DNA of 64,000 bases, taken from NCBI GenBank assembly GCA_022841465.1, contig JALHRL010000019.1, forward strand, positions 16,389 through 80,388. The letters are read 5' to 3'. Positions 27,021 through 36,884 of the stretch are shown piece by piece. Numbering within the stretch: the first letter of the stretch is position 1; each line of letters starts with the position of its first letter. The notes below the pieces were generated by a model. The model worked only from the letters and a program-made list of their open reading frames with translations. It did not search any database and had not been told where the DNA came from. The position numbers and the translations under genes were made by a program. The stretch comes from Bacteroidia bacterium (GTDB lineage Bacteria > Bacteroidota > Bacteroidia > B-17B0 > Aurantibacillaceae).

Positions 27021-27557
27021 ATGAAACCAAAAAAATCGTTTTTAACTACCTTAACAGGAGGCTTAACATCGGCAGCTCCTATTTTATTATCGTGTTGTAA
27101 AAGCGGTGCCTGTGTAGGAGTTTGCGCCAGTCCTATTGCGTCCTTATTCGGTATTTCATCTGCTAGTTTAGCTGCTTCGCCAATAGTTAGTGCAATAGAA
27201 CCTATTTTAATTGCCATAAGTGCGGTATCATTTACAGTTTCTTACTACACTTTGTATGTGCTTCCAAAATACAATTGTGGTACCGGTAATGATTGTAATT
27301 GCGCACCCGACCCAAAGGAAATTAGAAAAACCAAATTGAATAAATTTATGTTTTGGTTTGGATTAATTTTAAGCATTGGTTTTTTAAGTTATTTTGAAAT
27401 AACCAAATATCAAGCGGCTACAAATGCAGCGGCATGCGTTACAGAATGTGCAGTGCCAACAGATGCTTGCTGTGAAGAAGGAGATACAAACGCCTGTGCC
27501 AAGCCTTCAGAAGAAGCTTGCTGTGCTGAGGGTGATAAGGCAGAGTGTGAAAAGTAA
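27021..27557 (+). CDS. MerT-like small membrane protein with cysteine-rich tail
   Basis: 178 residues. The first hydrophobic segment contains a Cys pair (A-P-I-L-L-S-C-C), followed by C-V-G-V-C. Two or three more membrane segments follow (about 55-85 and 108-128). Between them is a loop with C-G-T-G-N-D-C-N-C. The tail has repeated Cys pairs (D-A-C-C-E-E-G-D, E-A-C-C-A-E-G-D). A membrane-embedded Cys pair plus a cytosolic Cys loop is the layout of MerT mercury transporters, so a heavy-metal or thiol role is plausible. No merA or merR is nearby. It ends 3 bases before the NADH dehydrogenase. A near-consensus -7 box (TATCTTTA) is at 26992-26999. Confidence 0.55.
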   Translation: MKPKKSFLTTLTGGLTSAAPILLSCCKSGACVGVCASPIASLFGISSASLAASPIVSAIEPILIAISAVSFTVSYYTLYVLPKYNCGTGNDCNCAPDPKEIRKTKLNKFMFWFGLILSIGFLSYFEITKYQAATNAAACVTECAVPTDACCEEGDTNACAKPSEEACCAEGDKAECEK

Positions 27558-27560
27558 AAT

Positions 27561-28820
27561 ATGAAAAAAAAAGTAATAGTAATAGGCGCGGGATTTGCTG
27601 GTGTTCAACTGGTTCGAAATTTAAATGAACAATTGTTTGATGTTTTATTAATTGACAAAATAAACCACCATCAATTTCAACCACTTTTTTATCAAGTAGC
27701 CACTTCACAAATTGAACCCTCTAGTATTTCCTTTCCAATTCGTAACATCTTTAAGGGAAAAAAGAATGTTCAGATAAGAATGACAGAAGTACAAAAAATT
27801 GATTCAGATAACAATAAAGTAATTACCGGTATAGGTGAATTTAATTACGATTACTTAATAATTGCTATTGGCTGTACTACCAATTTTTTTGGAAACGAAA
27901 ACATTGCTAGCAATGTACTTACTTTAAAATCTACCTATGAAGCTATTAACGTACGAAATCACATTTTACAGATTTTTGAAAAAATAATTTCATTACCTGA
28001 AACTGAAAAAGAGGCATATTTAAATTTAGTAATTGTTGGGGCAGGGCCTACAGGCGTTGAATTGGCAGGTGCTTTTGCCGAAATAAAAAAATATATTTTA
28101 CCCAAAGATTATCCGGGAATTGATTTTTCTAAGTTTAATATTAGTTTGGTAGAAGGAAGTAAGCATACTTTAAATAACATGAGCACGAATGCTAAAACCA
28201 ACTCAGAAAAATATTTAAAGGAAATGGGTGTTTCTTTGATTACAGAAACATTTGTAAAAAATTACGATGGTAAAACACTTGAATTAAGCAGCGGCAAAAC
28301 AATTCCTACTAAAACCGTTATTTGGGCAGCTGGTGTAATTGGTAATAAAATTGAGGGCTTACCACAAGAAAGTATAACAATTGGAAATAGATTTAAGGTT
28401 AACAGAAATAATAAAGTAAATAACACTAAAAATATTTACGCCATTGGTGATATTTGTTTAATGGAAACGCCACTCTACCCAAAAGGTCACCCTCAAGTAG
28501 CCAATGTAGCAATTAACCAAGCAAAAAATTTGGCAAAAAATTTGGAGAACATAATTAAAGGGAAAGCATTAACCGACTTCGAGTACAAAGATTTAGGTTC
28601 AATGGCCACAATAGGTAGAAACAAAGCAGTTGTTGATTTAAAGTTTATGAAAATGAAAGGTTATTTTGCTTGGCTAATTTGGATGTTTTTACATTTAATG
28701 CTTATTTTAAGTGTAAAAAATAAACTCATTATTTTTATAAATTGGGCTTGGGCATATATTACAAAAGATTCTTCCTTACGTTTAATATTAACTCCAACAT
28801 CAAAAAACAATGCAAAGTAA
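27561..28820 (+). CDS. ndh: Type II NADH dehydrogenase (NDH-2)-like flavoprotein
   Basis: 419 residues. It has the N-terminal FAD-binding G-A-G-F-A-G-V-Q (about 8-15), a second Rossmann motif I-V-G-A-G-P-T-G-V-E-L-A-G (about 155-167) and a C-terminal A-I-G-D-I segment. An amphipathic, hydrophobic C-terminus (Y-F-A-W-L-I-W-M-F-L-H-L-M-L-I-L) matches the membrane anchor of NDH-2, which passes electrons from NADH to quinone without pumping. It overlaps the next gene by 11 bases and follows the MerT-like gene by 3, so the three probably form an operon. Confidence 0.9.
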   Translation: MKKKVIVIGAGFAGVQLVRNLNEQLFDVLLIDKINHHQFQPLFYQVATSQIEPSSISFPIRNIFKGKKNVQIRMTEVQKIDSDNNKVITGIGEFNYDYLIIAIGCTTNFFGNENIASNVLTLKSTYEAINVRNHILQIFEKIISLPETEKEAYLNLVIVGAGPTGVELAGAFAEIKKYILPKDYPGIDFSKFNISLVEGSKHTLNNMSTNAKTNSEKYLKEMGVSLITETFVKNYDGKTLELSSGKTIPTKTVIWAAGVIGNKIEGLPQESITIGNRFKVNRNNKVNNTKNIYAIGDICLMETPLYPKGHPQVANVAINQAKNLAKNLENIIKGKALTDFEYKDLGSMATIGRNKAVVDLKFMKMKGYFAWLIWMFLHLMLILSVKNKLIIFINWAWAYITKDSSLRLILTPTSKNNAK

Positions 28821-29268
28821 AGCAGCTACACCCGATGAATATTACAAGCAATTGCCTGAAGATAGAAAAGAGGCCATGCTAAAATTGCGTAAAGCAATTT
28901 TAAAAAATATACCCAAAGGCTTTAAAGAAGAAATGGGCTACGGAATGGTAGGATTTGTAGTTCCTCACTCGATTTATCCTGATGGTTATCATTGTGACCC
29001 TAAGCAACCCTTACCATTTATGGGATTGGCTTCACAGAAAAATTTTATTGCCATTTACCACATGGGAATTTATGCCGATAAAAAATTACACGATTGGTTT
29101 ATTAAAGAATACTCAAAATTATACCCAAAAAAATTAGATATGGGCAAAAGCTGTTTGCGATTTAAAAAACCGGAAAACATTCCCTTTGATTTAATTGGTG
29201 AATTAGCTTCAAAAATGACTACGAAAGATTGGATTACCATTTACGAGAAAAACTACAAAAAAAAATAA
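28810..29268 (+). CDS. DUF1801-family protein
   Basis: 152 residues. It opens with a helical P-D-E-Y-Y-K-Q-L-P-E-D-R-K-E segment and has the G-Y-G-M-V-G-F and F-I-A-I-Y-H-M-G-I-Y segments typical of DUF1801/YdhG-like proteins. The fold is a small alpha/beta domain without a known reaction. It overlaps ndh by 11 bases and ends 1 base before the DUF4199 gene. Confidence 0.8.
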   Translation: MQSKAATPDEYYKQLPEDRKEAMLKLRKAILKNIPKGFKEEMGYGMVGFVVPHSIYPDGYHCDPKQPLPFMGLASQKNFIAIYHMGIYADKKLHDWFIKEYSKLYPKKLDMGKSCLRFKKPENIPFDLIGELASKMTTKDWITIYEKNYKKK

Positions 29269-29269
29269 A

Positions 29270-29779
29270 ATGAAGAAGTATTCTATTGAAATAAAATGGG
29301 CGCTTTTACACATTGCAATGTATTTGGTTTGGATGATTTTAGAAAGGGCTTTAGGTTTTCATGATGAATATTTAGAGAAACAGCCTGTTGTTACTATGTT
29401 TGTTTTAATTCCATCTATCTTATTTTATGTTTTAGCTTTACTTCAAAAACGTAATAAGTTTTACGGTGGTTACATGAGCTACAGGCAAGGTTTTGTAAGC
29501 GGTGTAATTTTATCGGCAATTATTACCTTATTTACTCCTTTGTTGCAAGTAATAATTTCATTAGTAATTACGCCCAACTACTTTAATAAAGTAATAGATT
29601 ATGTGGTAACACACGGTATGTTTACACAAGAGCAAGCAGAAGCACAATTCAATTTAAATAATTACATTATACAGAGTACCATTTGGGCTTTGGTGTTTGG
29701 TGTTGTTATAACTGCCATTGTAGCCATTTTTACCATCAAAAAAAATAAAAGCACAATAGGAAATAAGAATGAGAGGTGA
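29270..29779 (+). CDS. DUF4199-family membrane protein
   Basis: 169 residues with four hydrophobic segments (about 10-28, 42-60, 75-98, 137-160). The central Y-R-Q-G-F-V-S-G-V-I-L-S-A-I-I-T segment is the DUF4199 signature found widely in Bacteroidota. Function unknown. Last gene of the run from 27021, convergent with porU. Confidence 0.8.
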   Translation: MKKYSIEIKWALLHIAMYLVWMILERALGFHDEYLEKQPVVTMFVLIPSILFYVLALLQKRNKFYGGYMSYRQGFVSGVILSAIITLFTPLLQVIISLVITPNYFNKVIDYVVTHGMFTQEQAEAQFNLNNYIIQSTIWALVFGVVITAIVAIFTIKKNKSTIGNKNER

Positions 29780-29797
29780 TAGAAATTACCGAATAGA

Positions 29798-32700
29798 CTA
29801 GCGCATAATTACCATTTTACCGAATTCTTTCACAAAATATTTTTCGGTTCCTGTTTCAGCCTTTTCAATAGATTCGTTATTTAATTTAATAATTACCTTA
29901 TACAAATAAACTCCATTTGCCAGTTTATCACCAAAATCATCTTTTCCATTCCACGCGTAATCTGTAATATTTCTTCCAATTTTAATTGCACCTAATTCTT
30001 CTTTGGTAATTTCTTTTACAACTTTTCCGCTAATAGTCATAATTTGTATAGTGAATACTTCCGGTATTTCGCTGCCTGTTAATGTAAACACAAATCGTGT
30101 ACTTGTACTAAATGGGTTAGGGTAATTTAAAACATTGGTAACGCTTGGTTTGTTTTTAATTTCAAACTGAATCCTGTATTCTGTAAAACCCGATCGGTTT
30201 AAACTTCGGTCTTTCCCTTGAACAGTTAACTGATAAATACCGTCTTCTAACAAATCCGGATTAAAGTTTATTTTACAACTGTTATTAGGTAAACTAGCAG
30301 GCGTAAAAATTAAATCGTTTCCAAAGTATATGGGAACGGAATTAGACTGGTTTGGATATTTTAACGATACAGAAAACGCGGACGTATCATTTAATGCCAA
30401 AAATTTATTTTCGTCTTTTAAGGTTATTAAAATATTTGGTTTTGCAGAAACTAAATCTCCATTTAAAATTCTAACACCATCAAAGGTAACGTCCAACAAA
30501 GGATTGGTTATATCTTTTTGAACACTAAAAGCTAAACGGCCAATGTTATTAAAACTTTCTTGTTCTTTTTGATACCGTGCGTTTGTTGGAGGATTAACAT
30601 AAATCCATACAGCATTATTTCCTAAGTACTGATAGCTGTTTAATGCAATGGTATCGTAAATTATTTGTCCTGGTAAAAAATTATTCAGTTTTAATTTTTG
30701 AGGTAAAGGATGTATCACTTTATTGTTGTCTTCTAACCAATAAGTAACTACTAAACTATCGTTAAAAGGAATAGTGCCAATGTTTTCAATTGGAATTCTG
30801 AATTTGGCAACATCACCCTCCATTAAACTATCGTTAATAGCAACAAAACCTTTTGCAGGATTTAAAGCACATTCAGGAACCTGATCATATAAAACTTGCC
30901 ATTTTCTTAACTGTGGAGATGTACGATTAATGTTATCTTTCATAACAGCTACCAATTGTACAAAAGGGTAGGTAGAAGCGTTCACATAATTGTAAAGTGC
31001 TAAAACATCTGTACTGTCTTTTACAAAGCTGGCAAGTGTATCTTTTTCTCCATTAGATTTTATACCAATTACTTTTAAAATAGTAGTATCGCCAGCTAAA
31101 GCATCGTAAGGTTTAAGTTGCCAATGCAAACTGTTCCATTTAAAGGCCGGACCAATTATTTCGGATGCAATGTATCCCGAATTCCATCTCGATTTAATGC
31201 TGTCGTTTAAATAAATGATATCAGATTTTTTGCTTCCTATAACTTCATTTGCTTGTCCAATGTTCATTCCTTTTCTACCAAAAATTATATACGGAACAGT
31301 ATCGGAAAGGGTTCTTATATTGGCAGACCCAAAACTTTCAAACGCAGTATATAAGGCGTTGTTGTAGGTAGTAATTTGAGCATAGCCCGGCGACAATGCT
31401 CCCATAGTATATCCTAAAATGTAATTGTTAGGCGCAACTGCATTTAAAAATGCCTGCATGTCGTTTTTCCAATTACCAAATCCGCAATAATTATTTTGTC
31501 CAAAAGAATACACCCAAAGCACCTGATTATCTACACACACACAATTACTGTATGTACCCGGCCCTAATAATGGCCAATTAACCGATACAACCGATTGAGG
31601 CTCGCCACTTATAGAATCAAAAACAGCAAAATTCCAACCATCGGGTGAGCAACCCCAATTTGATAAACCATTTCCATTAAAGAAAAAATTAATTGCTACC
31701 GGAGAAATATTCGGATAAATTCCGTTACGAACACCAATTGAATGAACGTTATTAAAAAAATCAAATTTGCGTAATTGATTGTTATATTTTACAAATCGAT
31801 ACGTATTTCTTTTAAACTGATTAAAATGAGCCTGACTCCATCCCACTTTATTTCCTATTGTTTGAAATGAACTTTCGCGCCAAATAAAATTATCTGTACT
31901 TAAAACAGAATCTCTACTTACTCGCCAAAAATAAACAGTGCTATCGGCAAAAGGTAAATTAACATTCCACTCTAAAACACCACCTGAACTGGTAATATAC
32001 GTTTGTTGTATTGGGTTTGTAAATTTATCGCAGGTATCTAACTGAAATTTATAAGTTGCTGTTTTTGCAAAGGGGTCTGTTGTACTGGCCTTTAAAGTGA
32101 TGGTGTTTGATAAGGGAACAATAGCATATTTATAAGGAAAAACAGGAACAACATCCCCACCAGGAATAAATAAATCAACTGTGCCGTTTGTTGCGTTATT
32201 TGTTTTTAAAGTTTCAACAGTTTGATTAAACTGATCTAGTTTTACTTTAAATTTATTTAATCCAATTCCACGAACAAAATCAAGCGGAATATAAAATTTC
32301 AAACTGTCTTTGTAATAAGGGGCAACAACTTGCTTAAGAATGGTTATAGAATCGTTATTGGCAAAATATCTTTCTATTTGAACAAAAAACGAATCTTTTA
32401 CTGCTTTGCCAATATTTTTGTAATTAATAATAATACCAATTGAATCGGTATATTTTTTAGTATCAAAACGTACGTAGTTATTTTTTATTTCATAATCGGG
32501 CAATAGTCCGGCATCTATTTTTATGGAAGGGTCTCCATGAAGCGTAATATCTAATGCTTGATAACGATTTAATCGTATCATGTTAATAGATGATAGATAG
32601 GTAGTTGATTTTATAAAATCGCCCAATCCTTTACCATAATCATTAACTCCCATGTTTTGATAAAAGTTGGTTGAGTAGAAATGCAAAGCACTTGCATAAC

Positions 32701-34813
32701 CTGAACCGGCAGAAGAAAGAAAACCAATTGCGCCTTTTTGATTTGCGAAAACAAATTTTTCACTAACCGACTGATTGTTGGTTGTGAAAATATCTCCTGA
32801 ATAACACGAATTAGCAAAAACAAGCGGATACTTACCCGCATTATTGTAATCATCGGGGTTATCAATTGCCTGATCAAAACCTGCACTAGAACCATGTCCG
32901 AAAAAAGTAATTAAAGAAGCGCCGTTATTTATCGCATCTTTTATACTATCACTAATTACATATTGTATTGGAGCAGTGGTATTCTTAACAAATGTTTTTA
33001 CTTCTGCACCCGTATATACTCCTTCAATAATTGCTTCATAACTTCCCATATAAGATGATAGAACATTTGTTAAACTGGGTGTATCTCCTCCCACAAAATG
33101 TAAAACTTTTTTCTTCCATTCTACTTGTCCTGTTGCTTCGTGTTGTTGTACTTTTGATAAATAAATATTTACATCGGCATCTTTTAAAGCAGCAATTCTA
33201 CCAATGGGAATTTCAGGATAATTGGCAAGTGAGTTTGTAATTCCTGCGGTTAATAACACATCGCTGCTTGGAATACCGAACACCGGAATTAAATTTGCCG
33301 TTTGCGATGAAGCCGATAAATAATTATAATCAATTCCTTTTCCAATAAGTAATACATACTTTGGTGGAGTTGGTAATGAATCGTGTAAATATTTTATAAA
33401 GTTGCGTATTGCTTGTGGGTGTTTATTAATACCGTAACCAAAGTGATCGTACAATTCATTTATGTTTGCTGATATTACCTGATATGCTCCTCCTGCCGAA
33501 GATTCTCTATACGTTTTATAATTATTAGCAGAAGCGGCTAAAGAAGGATGATAAATAATTACAAAAGGATTATTAGCGGTAGCAGAAATAAAATTTGAAA
33601 ATGAACTACCGATATTTAAATTATTTAATTGTGTAATGTTGGTGATGGATGATTCTGCACTTACAACTACTAATTTTTGCGAACCGGAATTTGGCACTAC
33701 CATTCGTGCGTTTCCTCCTAATAAATAAACCGGTAACTTTTTACCATTACTAATATCGTAAGCTACTAAAGAATTGGTTGTTCCGGCATTGGGATTTGAA
33801 AGTACAAAGCTTTGTTTTGTTGTAAGGGTGTTATCATCAATAAATAACTTATTAAACAGTAGGCTACTTAAGGTAGGTGTTTTAGGATATTTAAATTGAA
33901 AATAATGCAATAGGGTTTGGTTGCTAAATGTTGAGAAAGATGGATTATTAACAGAAAGAACATTAAAATTGGTGTTATTTCCAATTTGTGAATTATTAAT
34001 AACATAACTTCTTCTTATAGGCGAGTAACTGTAAAAGGCAGTATCGGTTAGTAATACTGAGTTGTTTAAATGATTGGTATATGAAATTTGCAATTGATGA
34101 TCGATAAAATAATATAAATTCATACTAAACCCCGATAGGTTTATGTTAAAGTAGCAGGGTAGGTTAGAGCCGGTAAAAACAGAATGATTCGCAAAAGGAG
34201 TAGTTAATTGTCCTCCTTTAGCAAACGCTAGTCCAAATCCTTCTGATTGTGTATATCGGGCATCACTGGCTTCGTTGTTATAATCAGGAACTTTGTTGTA
34301 ATGGCTAACAGGACTATAAACTAATTCATTGTAATAATAATCGGCTAAAGGATAATTTGCAATGGTGCTATCTGTTTCAATTTGGTATCTTTTATTTACT
34401 ACAGAAGTATTTACTGTAATATAAGCGTAAAGTGTATCATTAATTAAAGGCCTGTAGGGGTTAGGTAGATATTTTATTTCAGAATACATTAACGAATCGT
34501 ATTCACGTCGGTAATGATTAGAATAAAACTCTATATAATCATTGGTGTTAAATTGATTGTCGGCTTCACCTTCAATAAACAAATATTGTTCTTCGCCTTT
34601 TACAAAAATTTGAAATTGTTTTGGATTAATGGTTAGTAAATTAAATTTTGTAGCAAGTGTAGCAGAATCTATTCTAAAAATGCCTTCTTTGGTAATAGGA
34701 AATTTAAAATAGGTTTTACTGTTGTCTATCCATTCGTTACAATATTTTTGACTTTTGCTTAAAAAACAAATAAAAATTAAGAATACGGAAAAGTATAATT
34801 TCCTGTTTAACAT
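29798..34813 (-). CDS. porU: Type IX secretion system sortase, PorU family (long, PorU2-like)
   Basis: 1,671 residues with a signal peptide (about 1-21). The centre is a gingipain-type C25 peptidase: catalytic His640 in F-F-G-H-G-S-S and Cys670 in A-N-S-C-Y-S-G-D. Upstream V-L-L-I-G-K-G and downstream F-L-S-S-A-G-S-G are also C25-like. Long beta-rich regions follow, then a C-terminal sorting-like domain (N-Y-P-N-P-F ... A-W-N-G-K-D-D-F-G-D-K-L-A-N-G-V-Y-L-Y). PorU removes the C-terminal signal of T9SS cargo and attaches cargo to A-LPS at the cell surface. Classical PorU is nearer 1,150-1,300 residues, so this resembles the longer PorU2 group. It starts 1 base after porV. Confidence 0.88.
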   Translation of the reverse strand: MLNRKLYFSVFLIFICFLSKSQKYCNEWIDNSKTYFKFPITKEGIFRIDSATLATKFNLLTINPKQFQIFVKGEEQYLFIEGEADNQFNTNDYIEFYSNHYRREYDSLMYSEIKYLPNPYRPLINDTLYAYITVNTSVVNKRYQIETDSTIANYPLADYYYNELVYSPVSHYNKVPDYNNEASDARYTQSEGFGLAFAKGGQLTTPFANHSVFTGSNLPCYFNINLSGFSMNLYYFIDHQLQISYTNHLNNSVLLTDTAFYSYSPIRRSYVINNSQIGNNTNFNVLSVNNPSFSTFSNQTLLHYFQFKYPKTPTLSSLLFNKLFIDDNTLTTKQSFVLSNPNAGTTNSLVAYDISNGKKLPVYLLGGNARMVVPNSGSQKLVVVSAESSITNITQLNNLNIGSSFSNFISATANNPFVIIYHPSLAASANNYKTYRESSAGGAYQVISANINELYDHFGYGINKHPQAIRNFIKYLHDSLPTPPKYVLLIGKGIDYNYLSASSQTANLIPVFGIPSSDVLLTAGITNSLANYPEIPIGRIAALKDADVNIYLSKVQQHEATGQVEWKKKVLHFVGGDTPSLTNVLSSYMGSYEAIIEGVYTGAEVKTFVKNTTAPIQYVISDSIKDAINNGASLITFFGHGSSAGFDQAIDNPDDYNNAGKYPLVFANSCYSGDIFTTNNQSVSEKFVFANQKGAIGFLSSAGSGYASALHFYSTNFYQNMGVNDYGKGLGDFIKSTTYLSSINMIRLNRYQALDITLHGDPSIKIDAGLLPDYEIKNNYVRFDTKKYTDSIGIIINYKNIGKAVKDSFFVQIERYFANNDSITILKQVVAPYYKDSLKFYIPLDFVRGIGLNKFKVKLDQFNQTVETLKTNNATNGTVDLFIPGGDVVPVFPYKYAIVPLSNTITLKASTTDPFAKTATYKFQLDTCDKFTNPIQQTYITSSGGVLEWNVNLPFADSTVYFWRVSRDSVLSTDNFIWRESSFQTIGNKVGWSQAHFNQFKRNTYRFVKYNNQLRKFDFFNNVHSIGVRNGIYPNISPVAINFFFNGNGLSNWGCSPDGWNFAVFDSISGEPQSVVSVNWPLLGPGTYSNCVCVDNQVLWVYSFGQNNYCGFGNWKNDMQAFLNAVAPNNYILGYTMGALSPGYAQITTYNNALYTAFESFGSANIRTLSDTVPYIIFGRKGMNIGQANEVIGSKKSDIIYLNDSIKSRWNSGYIASEIIGPAFKWNSLHWQLKPYDALAGDTTILKVIGIKSNGEKDTLASFVKDSTDVLALYNYVNASTYPFVQLVAVMKDNINRTSPQLRKWQVLYDQVPECALNPAKGFVAINDSLMEGDVAKFRIPIENIGTIPFNDSLVVTYWLEDNNKVIHPLPQKLKLNNFLPGQIIYDTIALNSYQYLGNNAVWIYVNPPTNARYQKEQESFNNIGRLAFSVQKDITNPLLDVTFDGVRILNGDLVSAKPNILITLKDENKFLALNDTSAFSVSLKYPNQSNSVPIYFGNDLIFTPASLPNNSCKINFNPDLLEDGIYQLTVQGKDRSLNRSGFTEYRIQFEIKNKPSVTNVLNYPNPFSTSTRFVFTLTGSEIPEVFTIQIMTISGKVVKEITKEELGAIKIGRNITDYAWNGKDDFGDKLANGVYLYKVIIKLNNESIEKAETGTEKYFVKEFGKMVIMR

Positions 34814-34814
34814 T

Positions 34815-35897
34815 TTACTTATCTGTTTTTTTATTAAAATCTATTTTAAGTGAGAAGATGTTTGAATAAAGTGCAATAGACCTATCACCAATATCCGTTA
34901 AAGCATAATCTAAAGAGAAAATTCTGTATTTGATACCTACACCAATATTTGGCTGAAAAGTGGTAACTTGATTTGTGCCGCTAACATCAAACTGCTTTTG
35001 TATGTTTCCCATACCAAATCTTAAAAACACAAAACCTTTGTAACCCACTTCTCCACCAAGCGCCGGTTCCATGCTCCACAATCCTGTTTTCACAACGGTA
35101 TTTCTTTCCCCGTCAAAAGTGTTTATTAAATTTAATTCACCCAAAACAGAAATTCGTTCTTTCCAAAAGAAAAATGTTTTTGAAGAGCCTAATATTAACT
35201 TAGGCATGGTTACCTCTAAAGAATTGGTAGGAATTTCGTTTCCGGTTTGTTGAAATACAGCCTTATAATTGTCGCTTAAATTATAACTCCAGGCATTAAA
35301 TGTTCCTGTAATATCTCTTCCTAAAGCGCCAAATTGCCAGCCTTTATAATTGTATCTAATGCCGGCATCTAAACCAAAACCCCAGGCACCGCCAAACTCT
35401 CCTAACTTTCTTCTAATAATTTTAAAATTACCTCCAAGCTCAATTCCTTTTAATTGAGGAATTACTCTGGCGTAACTTAACAAAGCAGCAAAATCAACTG
35501 CATTAAATGTTTTAATTTTACTATAATCTACATTTCCGTTAGCATCCACTAAATCTAATGTGTTTGGAATATTATCTACGCCAAAACGCAACATGGTTAA
35601 TCCTGCTACGCTATTACTATCAATTCTTTTCGTTAGTCCAATAAAATCATATTTAGCAATTCCGGCAAAATATTCTGCATGCATTAATGCAACTTCTAAA
35701 TCACTTTTTTGTTGAAGTAAACCTGCCGGGTTCCAATAACCTGCATAAGCCCCTGTAGTGGAAGCAACGCCGGTATTACCCATTCCTAAAGCGCGGGCGC
35801 CAACACCAATGTTTAAAAATTCGTTACTGTATTTTGCAATTTGTCCGTTTACAACGGCTGCCAAGAATATAGAAAGTGTTAAAAAATACGATTTCAT
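34815..35897 (-). CDS. porV: PorV-family outer-membrane protein of the type IX secretion system
   Basis: 360 residues, beta-barrel with a signal peptide ending at V-N-G-Q. The mature opening, Y-S-N-E-F-L-N-I-G-V-G-A-R-A-L-G-M-G-N-T-G-V-A, and G-Y-W-N-P-A-G-L are typical of PorV and its PorV2 relatives (FadL-like). PorV collects cargo from the SprA translocon and hands it to PorU. The direct adjacency to porU (1-base gap) supports a PorV-PorU pair. A TAAATTTA sequence (35906-35913) just upstream could give an internal promoter. Confidence 0.88.
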   Translation of the reverse strand: MKSYFLTLSIFLAAVVNGQIAKYSNEFLNIGVGARALGMGNTGVASTTGAYAGYWNPAGLLQQKSDLEVALMHAEYFAGIAKYDFIGLTKRIDSNSVAGLTMLRFGVDNIPNTLDLVDANGNVDYSKIKTFNAVDFAALLSYARVIPQLKGIELGGNFKIIRRKLGEFGGAWGFGLDAGIRYNYKGWQFGALGRDITGTFNAWSYNLSDNYKAVFQQTGNEIPTNSLEVTMPKLILGSSKTFFFWKERISVLGELNLINTFDGERNTVVKTGLWSMEPALGGEVGYKGFVFLRFGMGNIQKQFDVSGTNQVTTFQPNIGVGIKYRIFSLDYALTDIGDRSIALYSNIFSLKIDFNKKTDK

Positions 35898-35939
35898 CTA
35901 CAGTTTAAATTTAGGTGTTTTTGGCCAATTTTTATAGCT

Positions 35940-36884
35940 CTAAAACGCCTTTTTTTGAAATTTATTGCTGAATTTTTGTGCAAAGCTTATGCTAAACAAA
36001 TTAGCCCCTAAATAGTTCATATGAAAATGGTCAACAAACAACTCTTCTCTTTGATTATACTGGGCAGAGAGCATGTTCCAGTGTTCTATTTTGTTTGCTA
36101 AAGCTATGTTGTTTACTTGGTTTAACATGCTTTCCATGTTGCTAACATCTTTGTTTCCTCCTTTAAACATGGGAGAAGTAATAAGTGCAATTTGAATGGA
36201 ATTTTCTTTACATAATTGAATAATAGAATCTAAATAGGCTCTGTTTTTGGGTTCAAAATAATTAAAGTAAGGCTTTACCGTATCTTTTTCAATTAACTGA
36301 GAATGAAAATTATCCTTTATGTATCCTTTAAAAAACAAGGCGTCGTATTTATCTTCTTTCCCCAGCCATCCATGAAGAGATGAGCTAATATTTTTAATGC
36401 CAATATATGGCCAAGAGTAATAAGGGTTATAATAAAAATGCTTAAACCTATTATCAATTTTATTGAATTCATTTAAGAGTGTTTTATTCTTTAAAAACGG
36501 AAAGTAATTATTAAACTCTTTAATATCATTTGTATTAAATTTCACAAAATGTAAATCGGTTTCATAAAACAAATACAAGGGAGCTTTGTGATTTGCCAAA
36601 TAGGTTTTTAGGGCGGCAAATGCAAGTGGAGAATTTGCTCCGCTTAAGGATAAGTTAAAGGAATTAAAACCGGTAATGGAATCAAATACAAATGTATTGA
36701 AGTGCATGGCCACGCGCGATGAGCCTAAAAAAACTACATCGTAAGGCGTATTTCCAAAAAAAGCCTCGGTGTACTTTGCGTAATAGCCTTTTTTATGCAT
36801 TAACAATCCTTTATAATGCAATGCTCGCAAAGCATACAAACTAAGCGTAATGAGTAGAAAATATATAACTGCCTTTTTTATCAA
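35940..36884 (-). CDS. SGNH-like partner protein of an MBOAT acyltransferase
   Basis: 314 residues with one N-terminal membrane anchor (about 5-22). The body has an SGNH-hydrolase pattern: V-F-L-G-S-S-R near 52-57 gives the Ser block and D-H-F-H-M-N-Y-L-G near the C-terminus gives the Asp-His pair. Similar proteins (DltD, AlgX/AlgJ types) sit beside MBOAT genes and transfer or handle acyl groups on extracytoplasmic glycans. The start overlaps the MBOAT stop by four bases, which supports that pairing. Exact substrate unknown. Confidence 0.75.
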   Translation of the reverse strand: MIKKAVIYFLLITLSLYALRALHYKGLLMHKKGYYAKYTEAFFGNTPYDVVFLGSSRVAMHFNTFVFDSITGFNSFNLSLSGANSPLAFAALKTYLANHKAPLYLFYETDLHFVKFNTNDIKEFNNYFPFLKNKTLLNEFNKIDNRFKHFYYNPYYSWPYIGIKNISSSLHGWLGKEDKYDALFFKGYIKDNFHSQLIEKDTVKPYFNYFEPKNRAYLDSIIQLCKENSIQIALITSPMFKGGNKDVSNMESMLNQVNNIALANKIEHWNMLSAQYNQREELFVDHFHMNYLGANLFSISFAQKFSNKFQKKAF

